Source: Verrucomicrobiia bacterium (GTDB taxonomy: Bacteria; Verrucomicrobiota; Verrucomicrobiia; Verrucomicrobiales; Akkermansiaceae). From it: DNA of 55,918 bases. Below the pieces are notes generated by a model that did not search any database, was not told the origin of the DNA, and saw only the letters and a list, made by a program, of their open reading frames with translations. A program made the translations under genes and the position numbers. The stretch lies in NCBI GenBank assembly GCA_030430455.1, contig JAUIJB010000017.1, positions 1 through 55,918 on the forward strand, written 5' to 3'. This document shows, one piece after another, positions 1 to 7,299 of the stretch. Position 1 is the first letter of the stretch. Each line of letters starts with the position of its first letter.

Positions 1-550
1 CCATGAAGCGGTCGATCGCCTCCTGCCCGACAACCGTGCCGGTCGGGTTGTTCGGGTTGGCGATGAACACCAGGCGGGTCGCCGGGGTGATGGCGTCCGC
101 CATGGCGTCGAGGTCGTGCACGAAGCCCGGATCGGGCACCTCGACGTAGCGGGCGCCGAAGAGGGTCGCCATCAGCTTGTAGACCACGAAGGCGTGCTCC
201 GCGGCGATCAGCTCGGCTTCGCGGTTCAGGAAGACGTGGCAGAGCAGCTCGATGATCTCGTTCGAGCCGTTGCCGAGCACCACGTTGCCGATCTCGAGCC
301 CCTGGCGGTCGGCGATCGCGCTGCGCAGCTTGTAGCCCCCGCCGTCCGGGTAGAGGTGGGCCTGCTCCAGCGCCTCGCGCATCGCCTCCTTGGCGCGCGG
401 CGAGGGTCCGAGCGGGTTCTCGTTGGACGCCAGCTTGACGATCCGCGACGGCTCGAGCCCGAGCTCGCGGGCGGTTTCCTCGATCGGTTTCCCCGGCTCG
501 TAGGCAACCAGGTCACAGACGAAGCGGTTGGCGAAGGAATCGATGGCCAT
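1..550 (-). CDS. hisC: Histidinol-phosphate aminotransferase, C-terminus cut off by window edge
   Basis: PLP-dependent class I/II aminotransferase that converts imidazole-acetol phosphate and glutamate to histidinol phosphate in histidine synthesis, in the cytoplasm. The translated 183 residues start MAIDSFANRF at an ATG at 550. They contain the family signature SNENPLGPSP (about residues 42-51), YPDGGGYKLR (67-76), NGSNEII (94-100) and NPNNPTG (165-171), which contacts the cofactor. The PLP lysine lies in the missing half. The gene runs off the left edge, so its upstream and downstream partners on that side are unknown; the next gene (glgA) is on the same strand but ends 86 bp upstream of this start. 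A related aromatic aminotransferase is possible, but the N-terminal pattern is typical of HisC. Confidence 0.88.
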   Translation of the reverse strand, partial: MAIDSFANRFVCDLVAYEPGKPIEETARELGLEPSRIVKLASNENPLGPSPRAKEAMREALEQAHLYPDGGGYKLRSAIADRQGLEIGNVVLGNGSNEIIELLCHVFLNREAELIAAEHAFVVYKLMATLFGARYVEVPDPGFVHDLDAMADAITPATRLVFIANPNNPTGTVVGQEAIDRFM

Positions 551-636
551 GCCGGACGCTAGCCGCCGCACCGCCCGCCGCAATCCCCAATCCCCCGGCC
601 GCGTGGCCCGGACCGCGGAATCCTCCGGGCGCCGAC

Positions 637-2178
637 TCAGGCCTTCGTCGCCCCGTCGGTGATCGGGCGGCCGAGCATCGACTCGTAGAGGTCGATGTAC
701 TGCCGCGCGGTGGTCTCGTGGGTGAAGCGCTCGGCGGCCTCCCGCATGACCCGCTCGCGCACCCGGCTCTTGTGGTCCGGGTTCTGGCGGTGGAAGTCGA
801 TCGCCTTGCCGATGCCCCAGCGCAGGCCGCCGGTGTCGAAATGCTGGAAGCGGAAGCCGTTGCCGGACGAGCCGTCGTCGCTCAGCGGCTCGACGCTGTC
901 GTGGAGGCCGCCGGTGTCGTGGGCCACCGTCATCGAGCCATACTTCGGCGCGATCATCTGCGGCAGGCCGCAGGGCTCGAAGGACGAGGGCATGAAGATG
1001 AAGTCCGACGCGGCGTAGGCGCGGTGGGAGTCGGCCTCGTTGAAGTCGCGCACCGCCACCCGCTCGTGGATCTTGTGGTGGTTGACGATGTCGTAGAAGT
1101 GCCCCTGGTAGGAACCGCTGGCGACGATGGCGATCTGCAGCTCCGGGTAGGTCTCGATCATCTCGTAGAGGATCTCGGTCAGCAGCTGGCAACCCTTCTG
1201 GACGGGGTCGAGCCGCGACGGCCAGTAGAACAGGCAGGCCTCGGGGTCGACCTTGAGGCCGAGCATCTCCTGCAGGATCACCTTGTTGCGCGCCTTGCCC
1301 TCGGCGTGGTCCTCGGCGGAGAAGTGGACATCGAGCCAGGGGTCGCTCTCGGGGTCGAAGATCGCGTCCGGCGCGTTGAGGATGCCCGAAGCGCAGCCGG
1401 CGTTCTCCTTGGCCCAGAGCTCGTGGCGGATGTGGCCGGGGACGAAGTCATGGTCGCCGCCGATGACCTCGCGCAGGAAGGTCGGGCTCACCGTGTTGAC
1501 CCGGTCGGCCGCGAAGATCCCGCTGGCGAGGAGGTCGACCGGCTTGGTCGAGCGGGTCTCCTCGTAGCAGCCCGGCGGTTCCTGGAAGTAGAGGTGCTGC
1601 CAGAACTCGGCGGCGTCGATCCCGCGGTCCTCGATCTGGTCGAGCATCATCCGCTCGGTGTGGATGTTGTGCACCGTGAACAGCGAGGGGATGCCGAAGC
1701 GCCGCGCCGCGGCCGGCAGCAGCCCGGTCATCCAGTCGTTGCAGTGGATCAGGTCCGGGTGGACCTCGCCGATGATGTGGTTGATCGCCTCGCGCTGGAA
1801 GGCCAGCGCGATCAGGTGGTTCTCCGCCCCGTAGACGCTCGAGCGATGGTAGAAGACACGGTCCTCGGCGAGGTGGATGCGCTGCTCCGGCAGGCTCCGG
1901 CTGACCTTCTCGAACTCGTTCTTGAAGACCTGCGCGACGTCGAGGTGGAACATCCGCCGGTAGTTCGGCAGGCCGACGTGGACGTCGGCGCCGAGGTCGT
2001 CGAGCGCCTTGACCAGCGAGGCCGAGACGTCGGCCATGCCGCCCGCCTTGGCCGACATCCGCTGGGCCAGGTTGCCCATTCCCTCCGGCAGGTAGGTGAT
2101 CTCCGGGGTGATGACCAGGATGCGCGGACGCTCGTTCCGCTTGGTCGGCTGGGGCGGGTTCTGGACGGCGGATTTCAA
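637..2178 (-). CDS. glgA: Glycogen synthase-like GT5 glycosyltransferase
   Basis: 513 residues, close to the usual 480 of bacterial ADP-glucose glycogen synthases. It extends alpha-1,4-glucan chains from an ADP-glucose donor. The GT5 N-terminal domain starts near residue 18 (RILVITPEI). The donor-binding KTGGL motif appears as KAGGM (44-48). HCNDWMTGLLP and TVHNIHTERM match the domain's substrate cleft. The C-terminal GT-B half has SRLDPVQKG and SSFEPCGLPQ, the latter carrying the family catalytic Glu and CGL loop, followed by DTGGLHDSV. Start at an ATG with no nearer alternative. The KAGGM variant and a YFQEPPG region unlike E. coli GlgA suggest a separate subfamily. Donor choice (ADP- or UDP-glucose) cannot be told from sequence. 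Confidence 0.88.
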   Translation of the reverse strand: MKSAVQNPPQPTKRNERPRILVITPEITYLPEGMGNLAQRMSAKAGGMADVSASLVKALDDLGADVHVGLPNYRRMFHLDVAQVFKNEFEKVSRSLPEQRIHLAEDRVFYHRSSVYGAENHLIALAFQREAINHIIGEVHPDLIHCNDWMTGLLPAAARRFGIPSLFTVHNIHTERMMLDQIEDRGIDAAEFWQHLYFQEPPGCYEETRSTKPVDLLASGIFAADRVNTVSPTFLREVIGGDHDFVPGHIRHELWAKENAGCASGILNAPDAIFDPESDPWLDVHFSAEDHAEGKARNKVILQEMLGLKVDPEACLFYWPSRLDPVQKGCQLLTEILYEMIETYPELQIAIVASGSYQGHFYDIVNHHKIHERVAVRDFNEADSHRAYAASDFIFMPSSFEPCGLPQMIAPKYGSMTVAHDTGGLHDSVEPLSDDGSSGNGFRFQHFDTGGLRWGIGKAIDFHRQNPDHKSRVRERVMREAAERFTHETTARQYIDLYESMLGRPITDGATKA

Positions 2179-2273
2179 GATGCTCTAGCAGCCTAACCCC
2201 GGCCCCAAGGGTGACGCAAGGGACAAGAGTGATTTGGGGGAAAATGACAGAGCCGCCGCGGGCCCGCCATCAC

Positions 2274-2888
2274 TCAGCCGTAGTACGGGCGGAGCATGAA
2301 GTAGCACACCGGGCCGGTGACGGCGACGTAGAGCCACACCGGGAAGACCCGCCGGGCGAGCCGACGGTGGACGTCGAAGCGGTTGGTCCAGGCGGCGATG
2401 AAGGTCAGCAGGATGAAGGGCAGCGAGACCGCAGCGAGAACGATGTGGCTGCCCAACACGACGAGGTAGAGCGGCCTCATGAAGCCCACCTCCGCGCGCT
2501 CGGCCGGGTCGACCACGCCGTTGCCGTCGGCGTCCCCGAAGAGCGTCTCGGCGGTGGTGAAGTGGTAGGCCACGTAGCACAGCAGGAAGGCGGCCGACAC
2601 GACGAGCGCGGTGGTCATCGCCGCGCGGTGCAGGCCGATCCGGCCTCGCTTGACCGCCACCACGGCCACCACCAGGGCGACCGAGACCACGCTGTTGAGA
2701 GTGGCGTTGACCGCCGGCAGGAAACCGAGGTCCCAGCCCTCGGGCAGGGCGAGCTTGAGCTCCGGCCGGCGCATCATGCCGGCCAGCAGGAGCACCACCG
2801 CGGTGAGGCCCCAGGCGACCCACCGGAGGCGGCGGGCCAGGGCGTCGTTGGCCGGCCGGGCCAGCCAGGCGGCGCGCTCGCTGCTCAT
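2274..2888 (-). CDS. DUF420 membrane protein with an EF-hand-like loop insert
   Basis: 204-residue inner-membrane protein of the DUF420 family, which commonly sits with cytochrome oxidase and SCO genes; its exact biochemical job is not established. I see about five hydrophobic segments (roughly residues 22-38, 58-79, 88-110, 138-160, 180-200) with the family pattern HRAAMTTALVV, SHIVLAAVSLP, HRRLARRVFPVWLYVAVTG. Between helices three and four lies DADGNGVVDPAE (119-130), a textbook 12-residue EF-hand loop with acidic or amide residues at positions 1, 3, 5, 9 and 12. The ATG overlaps the stop of the SCO gene (ATGA), so translation is probably coupled. The longer open frame upstream lies inside the SCO gene and was discarded. 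Confidence 0.82.
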   Translation of the reverse strand: MSSERAAWLARPANDALARRLRWVAWGLTAVVLLLAGMMRRPELKLALPEGWDLGFLPAVNATLNSVVSVALVVAVVAVKRGRIGLHRAAMTTALVVSAAFLLCYVAYHFTTAETLFGDADGNGVVDPAERAEVGFMRPLYLVVLGSHIVLAAVSLPFILLTFIAAWTNRFDVHRRLARRVFPVWLYVAVTGPVCYFMLRPYYG

Positions 2889-3625
2889 GACCGCGGCGCC
2901 TCCCCCTCCGCGGGTTCCGGCTGGTCTTCCCGGAGCGCGCCGCGGATCGCCGACTCCATCTCGGCCGACAGGCGCTCGTAGAGTTCCGGGTCGCGCTGGC
3001 GCGCCTCCTCCGAGCGGGCGTCGGCGAGCGGCCACTTGCCGATGACGTTCCAGTCGCGGTCGACCACCAGGAAACCCAGGTCGTGGGCGAAGCGGCCGTG
3101 GGTCTCGATGTCGACCGGGTCGCGGCGCTCGCGGATTCGGAAGAACTTCAACTCCTGCTCGAGGTATTCGTGGGTCTTCGCCTCGTCACCGGCACTGGCG
3201 AACCACCAGCGCCCGGGATCGGCGCCGAGGGCGGCGCCGTAGTCCTTCAGGCGCTCGACGGTGTCGGTCTCGGGGTCGACCGTGATGCACACCATGTGGA
3301 AATCCTCCTCGTCCGCGAAGGTGTCGCGGATCTTCACCAGCTCGGCGCCGTTGCGCTCGGCGCACATCGGGCAGACCGCGAAGAACTGGGCGACCAGCCA
3401 GACCTTGCCCTTGAGGTCCGCAAGCGAGACCTCCTCGCCGGTCTGGTTGACCAGGTCGAGGTCGCGGCCGATCGGGAACAGCTCGCCGACCTCGGCGCGG
3501 CCCGCCTCGCTCACCAGCGGTTCCGGCTGCTCCGGCAGCGTGTCCGCGACGCCGAACATGAACCAAACGAAGACGACGGACAGGACCGCCACCGTGCCGT
3601 AGATCAAGATCACCTGCTTCTTCAT
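2885..3625 (-). CDS. SCO1/SenC-family thioredoxin-fold protein
   Basis: 246 residues with an N-terminal membrane anchor (6-24) and a periplasmic thioredoxin-like domain. SCO proteins deliver copper to, or reduce, the CuA site of cytochrome c oxidase subunit II. The active cysteines read CPMC at 85-88, a CxxC spacing rather than the CxxxC usual for SCO. The third copper ligand, His, is present at 181 in FAHDLGFLVVD. FHMVCITVDPETDTVERLKDYG is the conserved SCO strand-helix. The gene is coupled by 4-bp overlaps to the SCO-like gene upstream and the DUF420 gene downstream. With CxxC it might act more as a thiol-disulfide reductase than a copper chaperone; that is inference. Confidence 0.85.
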   Translation of the reverse strand: MKKQVILIYGTVAVLSVVFVWFMFGVADTLPEQPEPLVSEAGRAEVGELFPIGRDLDLVNQTGEEVSLADLKGKVWLVAQFFAVCPMCAERNGAELVKIRDTFADEEDFHMVCITVDPETDTVERLKDYGAALGADPGRWWFASAGDEAKTHEYLEQELKFFRIRERRDPVDIETHGRFAHDLGFLVVDRDWNVIGKWPLADARSEEARQRDPELYERLSAEMESAIRGALREDQPEPAEGEAPRS

Positions 3626-4422
3626 GAATCTGTCTCCTCGTTACCGTCCACTGCCGCGCCCTCCCCGAGCAGGGAATCGATCGTCTCGATGAGCATGTCG
3701 CGCAGCGTCTCGACGTTGCTCTTGTCGAGGCCCTTGCTGCGCCCCTCGGCGTCCCAGTCGGCGGCCTCCTCGAAGTCGAAGTCGACCGGGCGGCGCTCGT
3801 TGAGCAGGGTGCCGTCCACCTCCCTCATCCTCACGGTCGCCTTGCGCAGGCGGCCCTCTTGGTCGATCAGCAGCAGGCTCGGGTCGTAGACCCAGCGGTC
3901 GCCCTCCTGGTGCGGCGGCACCCCGGTCTTCAGCTTGGCCAGCAGCTTGAGGACGCTCTCCTTTTCAGCGCCGGCGACCCACCACTGCGGCAGCTCGGCG
4001 CCCAGTTCCGCGGCGAAGCCCGGCAGCTCGGCCGCGGTTTCGCCCTCGGGGTCGACCGTCAGGCTGACGATCCTCACCCGCGGATCCCCCGCATAGTGGC
4101 GGGCCAGCCCGTCCAGCACCTCGCGGGTCGTGCGCCATCCCTCCGGCTGCTCGAAGCTCACCGGCGAGAGCACCACGATGCCATCGGCGTGGAGCAGGTC
4201 ATCCTCGGTCAGGTCCTGCCGCGCGACCTTGAAGCGCTGCAGCAACTGGGCGTGGGCGAAGGCCGGGCGGGTGTCGTCGGCCAGTTCGGCGGCCTTGCGA
4301 TTGTAGGCACGCAGGATCATCAGGCCGCCGACGACGGCGAGCGCGACCAGGATCAGCGCGGTGCGCCGCAGCTTGCGCGGGTCGCGCACGGCGGGCTCGA
4401 GATCCTGGGGCGGGGTCCTCAC
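3622..4422 (-). CDS. SCO-like protein lacking all cysteines
   Basis: 266 residues starting at a GTG. There is one membrane anchor (21-38) followed by a SCO-like fold: the region GIVVLSPVSFEQPEGWRTTR (81-100) takes the place of the active-site loop, VRIVSLTVDPEGET matches the SCO strand, and WVYDPSLLLIDQEGRLRK matches the end where the copper-binding His should lie. No cysteine occurs anywhere in the protein and the His is replaced by Tyr (179), so it cannot bind copper in the SCO way or do thiol chemistry. It is encoded just upstream of, and overlapping, an intact SCO gene. It may be a structural partner of that SCO protein. The C-terminal third is acidic and unrecognised. Confidence 0.75.
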   Translation of the reverse strand: MRTPPQDLEPAVRDPRKLRRTALILVALAVVGGLMILRAYNRKAAELADDTRPAFAHAQLLQRFKVARQDLTEDDLLHADGIVVLSPVSFEQPEGWRTTREVLDGLARHYAGDPRVRIVSLTVDPEGETAAELPGFAAELGAELPQWWVAGAEKESVLKLLAKLKTGVPPHQEGDRWVYDPSLLLIDQEGRLRKATVRMREVDGTLLNERRPVDFDFEEAADWDAEGRSKGLDKSNVETLRDMLIETIDSLLGEGAAVDGNEETDS

Positions 4423-4526
4423 TGGGCTGGGGTCCTGGCTTGGCTTCTGGCGAATCTGGCGAATCTTTCGGCGGTGGGGGCCGTACGGCGGGACGGCTGC
4501 CCGGCCGCCGGGCGGCGGAAGCTAGC

Positions 4527-5516
4527 TCACCGCCATGCAAAGGCAAGCAATCCCAACTCGAGCGGCAGGTAGAGCAGGGTGAACAGGAACAGGCGGCGGA
4601 ACGAGGCCCGCTCGCCATCGCGCATGAAGCGCCCGGCGAGGGCCGCCATGACCAGCCCGAGCAGGACGCCGCCCGCCAGCGCGAGGTGGCCGGGCAGGCC
4701 GGGGGTCCAGCCGCGCAGCCAGGGCCACAGCGGCAACAGCGCCAGCAGCAGCGAGAACAGCGCGCAAAGCAGGCCGCTGCGCCGCCCGCTCAGGTCGCCA
4801 TCCGACCACATCCGGTAGCCGGCCTGCTCGTACTCCTCGCGGCACAGCCAGTTGATCGCCACGAAGTGCGGCAGCTGCCACAGGAACAGCAGCGCGAAGA
4901 GGAAACCGGCCCGCTCGTCGAGCGCCCCGCCCGCCGCGGTCCAGCCGATCGCCGGCGGCACCGCGCCGGGCACCGCGCCGATCAGGGTGTTGCTGCTGCT
5001 GACCCGCTTCAGCGGCGTGTAGATGAAGACGTAGATCGCCACCGTCGCCGCCGCCAGCACCGCCGGGATCGTCCCGGCCTTGACCGACAGGTGGATGATG
5101 CCCGCCGCCGAGAGCACCCAGCCGACGCCGAAGGCGAACAGCGGGTCCATCCGCCGCGACGGCAGCGGCCGGTCGGCGGTGCGCTTCATGCGGGCGTCGA
5201 GGTCGACCTCCATCAGCTGGTTGAAGGCCGCCGAGCCGAAGGCCGCCGCCGCCGTGCCGACCAGGGTGTGGACCAGCAGCATGGCATCGAAGCCCCCTCC
5301 CCGGCTGCCCAGCAGGAAGCCGAAGAAGGTGGTGATCAGGACGAAGAAGTTCAGCCGCACCTTCATCAGCACCATCAGGTCCTGGCGCAGCCCCGGCGCG
5401 TCGGCCCGGGCGCTGGTGTCGCCGGCGGCGTCCGCCTCGACCCCGTCGTCCACGGTGTCGTCCCCCGGGTCGTCCACCGGGTCGCCCACCGCGTTGTCTG
5501 CCTCGGCCTCGCTCAT
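4527..5516 (-). CDS. ctaB: Protohaem IX farnesyltransferase (haem O synthase)
   Basis: 329-residue UbiA-family polytopic membrane enzyme that adds farnesyl to haem B to give haem O for haem-copper oxidases. The first prenyl-diphosphate motif is NQLMEVDLDARMKRTADRPL (99-118), with Glu replacing the first Asp of the family's NxxxDxxxD. YTPLKRVSSSNTLIGAVPGA and HFVAINWLCREEYEQAGYRM match CtaB. About seven to nine hydrophobic segments follow residue 47. The first 45 residues are an unusual acidic, Asp-rich cytoplasmic tail. I chose ATG 5516, because the open frame further upstream lies in the ABC transporter gene. It heads the oxidase-assembly set ctaB - SCO-like - SCO - DUF420. Confidence 0.9.
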   Translation of the reverse strand: MSEAEADNAVGDPVDDPGDDTVDDGVEADAAGDTSARADAPGLRQDLMVLMKVRLNFFVLITTFFGFLLGSRGGGFDAMLLVHTLVGTAAAAFGSAAFNQLMEVDLDARMKRTADRPLPSRRMDPLFAFGVGWVLSAAGIIHLSVKAGTIPAVLAAATVAIYVFIYTPLKRVSSSNTLIGAVPGAVPPAIGWTAAGGALDERAGFLFALLFLWQLPHFVAINWLCREEYEQAGYRMWSDGDLSGRRSGLLCALFSLLLALLPLWPWLRGWTPGLPGHLALAGGVLLGLVMAALAGRFMRDGERASFRRLFLFTLLYLPLELGLLAFAWR

Positions 5517-5598
5517 GCTGTGCCGGAAAAGAAGAAACCCGGATCCACCGCAGCGCACGGAAAAAGCCACCGGAGTGAACCCCGGCGGCGGCATCCCC

Positions 5599-5625
5599 GC
5601 CCTCCCCGCCCTCCCCGCCCTCCCC
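5599..5625. repeat. Three tandem 9-bp units (GCCCTCCCC) beside a stop codon
   Basis: Three perfect copies of GCCCTCCCC lie immediately downstream of the stop codon of the LolD-like gene (minus strand), followed by a partial copy inside the gene end. Such a run can slip, and may have set the C-terminal length of the ATPase. No function is suggested. Confidence 0.7.
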
Positions 5626-5626
5626 G

Positions 5627-6304
5627 CTACCTCCCCGCGGCGGGCACGCCCTCGCCGATCCGGCCATCGACGATCTGCAACTGCCGGTCGCCGAGCCCGG
5701 CGAGGCCGGAGTCGTGGGTCACCACCACCAGCGTGGTGCCCTCCTCCTCGGCCAGGCCGAGCAGCAGGTCCATGATCTCGCTGCTGTTGTTCGAGTCGAG
5801 GTTGCCGGTCGGCTCGTCGGCGAAGAGCACCGCCGGACGGTTGACCAGCGCGCGGGCGATCGCGACCCGCTGCTGCTCGCCCCCCGACAACTCGGCTGGA
5901 AGGTGATCCGAACGCTGGCCCAGGCCGACGCGCTCGAGCGCCGCCAGCGCCTCGGCGTCGGTGTTCCGCCCGGCGATCGACCCGGGCACCGCGACATTCT
6001 CGAGCGCGGTCAGCTCCGGCAGGAGCAGGTAGTTCTGGAAGACGTAGCCGATCCGCTCGTTGCGGAACGCCGCCTGGCGCCGCGGGCCGAGGGCGTAGAG
6101 GTCGGTGCCGTCGATCACCACCCGGCCCTGCTGCGGCCGCTCGAGCCCGGCCAGCGTGTAGAGCAGGGTCGTCTTTCCCGCCCCGCTGGGCCCGCGCAGG
6201 AAGACCCGCTCGCCCCGCTCGATCGACAGGTCGACCCCGTGCAGGACCTCGACCCGCTTGCGGCCGATCCGGTAGCTCCGGTGCAGGTCGTGTGCCTCGA
6301 TCAT
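5627..6304 (-). CDS. LolD/MacB-type ABC transporter ATP-binding protein
   Basis: 225 residues, the standard length of this ATPase family. It has Walker A GPSGAGKTT (39-47), a Q-loop in YVFQNYLLLPELT, signature LSGGEQQRVAIARAL, Walker B VLFADEPTGNLDS and H-loop VVVTHD. The E-P-T-G-N-L-D string is typical of the LolD/MacB/FtsE group, which powers lipoprotein sorting or extrusion by FtsX-like permeases. No permease lies next to it in the window, so its partner is unknown. It precedes ctaB on the same strand with a gap of about 110 bp and may be co-transcribed with it. Which substrate it serves cannot be read from the ATPase alone. Confidence 0.88.
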   Translation of the reverse strand: MIEAHDLHRSYRIGRKRVEVLHGVDLSIERGERVFLRGPSGAGKTTLLYTLAGLERPQQGRVVIDGTDLYALGPRRQAAFRNERIGYVFQNYLLLPELTALENVAVPGSIAGRNTDAEALAALERVGLGQRSDHLPAELSGGEQQRVAIARALVNRPAVLFADEPTGNLDSNNSSEIMDLLLGLAEEEGTTLVVVTHDSGLAGLGDRQLQIVDGRIGEGVPAAGR

Positions 6305-6315
6305 CCGCCCGTTGT

Positions 6316-7299
6316 CTAGCCCTGTGCCGCCGGATCGGCAAAGCTTTCCATCGAGAAGGCGATCTTTGCCGCACGGTCCTCGTCCGGGAAACGCCGCGCG
6401 CGCCGCGCCACCGGCTCGAGCCGCTTCAGCAGGCCGATGCCGTTGGCCATCTGGATCGCCAGCCCGGGCCGCGCGTTCACCTCGATCATCAGCGGCCCCT
6501 TGTCCTCGTCGATCATCAGGTCCACCCCGAGGTAGCCCAGCCCGGTCATCTCGTGGCAGGTCACCGCGATCTCGAGGATCTTGTCCCAGTCCGGGATCCG
6601 GAGCCCCAGCAGCGGCACCTTGAGGTCCGGGTGCACCTCGATCGAGCGGCCTCCGCGGATCGCCCGGACGGTCACGCCGGTGGCGATGTCGATCCCCACC
6701 CCGACCGCCCCCTGGTGGAGGTTCGAGCGGCCGTCCGACTGGCGGGTCGAGGCGCGCAGCATCGCCATCACCGGGTAGCCGTGGAGCATCACCATGCGGA
6801 CGTCCGGCGCCCCCTGGAAGCTGATCGCGGTGAGCACCGGCGCCGGGGTCACGCGGTATTCGATCAGCGCCACGTCGCGCCGGCCGCCGAGGCTGAACAG
6901 GCCGGCGAGGATGTTCGAGAGGTGGAAGCGGATCTCGTCGATCGTCAGGGGATTCCCACTAGGCTTGTAGTAAATCCCGTCCTCCCTGCGCGCCACGACC
7001 AGCACGCCGCGGCCGCCGGACCCGCGCGAGGGCTTGATGACGAAGGACTCGAGGTCGCCGAGGATGCGCTCGGGGCGGTTCGCGTCCCGCGGCGTCCGGA
7101 CCACCCGGTAGGTCTCCGGCACGGAGATCCCCCACTCCTCGGCCAGCTGCTTGGTGCGCAGCTTGTTGTCGACGTTCTCGTAGAGCCGCCGCGGGTTGTT
7201 CGGCAGCAGGTAGCGGGCGTTGCGCATGTTGATGCCGACCACCCCCATGTCGCGGAGCTCGCGCGGGGTCCGGATCCAGCGGTGCCACCAGCGGTTCAT
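6316..7299 (-). CDS. ATP-grasp alpha-L-glutamate ligase-like protein
   Basis: 327-residue RimK-related ATP-grasp enzyme, expected to add glutamate or another amino acid through an amide bond to a peptide or protein. Recognisable parts are MGVVGINMRNARYLLPNNPR at 18-37, a region shared by this subfamily, then ATP-grasp elements SFVIKPSRGSGGRGVLVV (nucleotide-binding lysine and glycine loop), ALIEYRV, and GYLGVDLMIDEDKGPLMIEV followed by NARPGL (metal-binding Glu/Asn). No signal peptide, so it is cytoplasmic. The start overlaps the stop of the transglutaminase-like gene by 4 bp. The three-gene set of ligase, inactive transglutaminase and protease is known from comparative genomics of ATP-grasp amidoligases; its substrate is not known to me. 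Confidence 0.85.
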   Translation of the reverse strand: MNRWWHRWIRTPRELRDMGVVGINMRNARYLLPNNPRRLYENVDNKLRTKQLAEEWGISVPETYRVVRTPRDANRPERILGDLESFVIKPSRGSGGRGVLVVARREDGIYYKPSGNPLTIDEIRFHLSNILAGLFSLGGRRDVALIEYRVTPAPVLTAISFQGAPDVRMVMLHGYPVMAMLRASTRQSDGRSNLHQGAVGVGIDIATGVTVRAIRGGRSIEVHPDLKVPLLGLRIPDWDKILEIAVTCHEMTGLGYLGVDLMIDEDKGPLMIEVNARPGLAIQMANGIGLLKRLEPVARRARRFPDEDRAAKIAFSMESFADPAAQG

